A DNA stretch of 64,000 nt from NCBI RefSeq assembly GCF_010730355.1, contig NZ_AP022576.1, forward strand, positions 3,100,001 through 3,164,000, in the 5' to 3' direction. The stretch comes from Mycobacterium florentinum. Its GTDB lineage: Bacteria > Actinomycetota > Actinomycetes > Mycobacteriales > Mycobacteriaceae. How positions within the stretch are numbered: the first letter of the stretch is position 1; each line of letters starts with the position of its first letter. The notes below the pieces were generated by a model. The model had not been told where the DNA came from and made no database searches. It saw nothing but the letters and a program-made list of their open reading frames with translations. The position numbers and the translations under genes were made by a program. This document shows, piece after piece, positions 63,996 through 64,000 of this stretch.

Positions 63996-64000
63996 CGTGA

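Noticed and set aside
1-64000. tRNA, rRNA, riboswitch or insertion-sequence features
   Set aside because: No cloverleaf, ribosomal core sequence, known riboswitch core or transposase motif was seen on reading both strands; a covariance-model search would be needed to exclude small RNAs.

Overview
The window is a GC-rich actinobacterial chromosome segment from a Mycobacterium, most likely a slow-growing non-tuberculous species. The evidence is a complete ESX-3 (type VII secretion) cluster, three PPE proteins and one PE protein, a FadE6-type twin acyl-CoA dehydrogenase, a Tat-type GH16 beta-glucanase pair, GTG/TTG starts and leaderless promoters. Read from right to left, much of the window follows the gene order I recall for M. 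tuberculosis H37Rv Rv0271c to Rv0315 (fadE6, Rv0272c, TetR, VOC protein, MpaB-like protein, PPE3, methyltransferase, ESX-3, tam, sulfatase, bluB-like, PAP2, YkuD protein, SnoaL protein, Hsp70-like protein, GH16). I could not run an alignment, so this synteny rests on memory and on matching lengths and motifs.

Layout. 1-13212: accessory metabolism and envelope genes (partial trypsin-like protease, L,D-transpeptidase, secreted Pro-rich protein, carotenoid-type membrane enzyme, alpha/beta hydrolase, GMC oxidoreductase with divergent TetR, PAP2-diacylglycerol kinase fusion, HExxH orphan, GAP/Sap transporter, guanine deaminase-like enzyme, GT-C glycosyltransferase). 13213-18091: tandem GH16 enzymes, a divergent MarR / Gly-rich PadR-like pair with palindromic sites, a quinone-oxidoreductase-type enzyme and a DUF3060 protein. 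18096-29106: a cyclase-AAA signalling protein and the Rv0307-Rv0313-like block, interrupted by a TetR gene and a small duplication. 29107-35960: HxlR and BlaI-type operators, hydrolases, bluB-like, sulfatase, trans-aconitate methyltransferase. 35947-50651: ESX-3 on the minus strand, transcribed eccA3-eccB3-eccC3-PE5-PPE4-esxG-esxH-espG3-eccD3-mycP3-eccE3 with 4-base overlaps at several junctions. 50652-55606: ESX-3 control region, a decayed PPE start, an extra PPE gene, a methyltransferase and PPE3. 55639-63995: lipid-related enzymes with two TetR regulators and very clear palindromes, then a Gly/Trp/His-rich secreted protein.

How the parts work together. ESX-3 builds a membrane machine (EccB3, C3, D3, E3, MycP3) with a cytosolic AAA ATPase (EccA3), a PPE chaperone (EspG3) and substrates (EsxG/EsxH, PE5/PPE4), known in mycobacteria for iron and zinc homeostasis. 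Its promoter carries IdeR-like sequences. The PPE3 gene sits behind a Zur-like palindrome and encodes a His/Glu-rich stretch. The most interesting signals are in this region: short leader ORFs with good ribosome binding sites that end on, or overlap, the starts of PPE3, the extra PPE and eccA3, plus a hairpin that would hide the PPE3 leader ribosome binding site.

No tRNA, rRNA, CRISPR array or insertion sequence was recognised.
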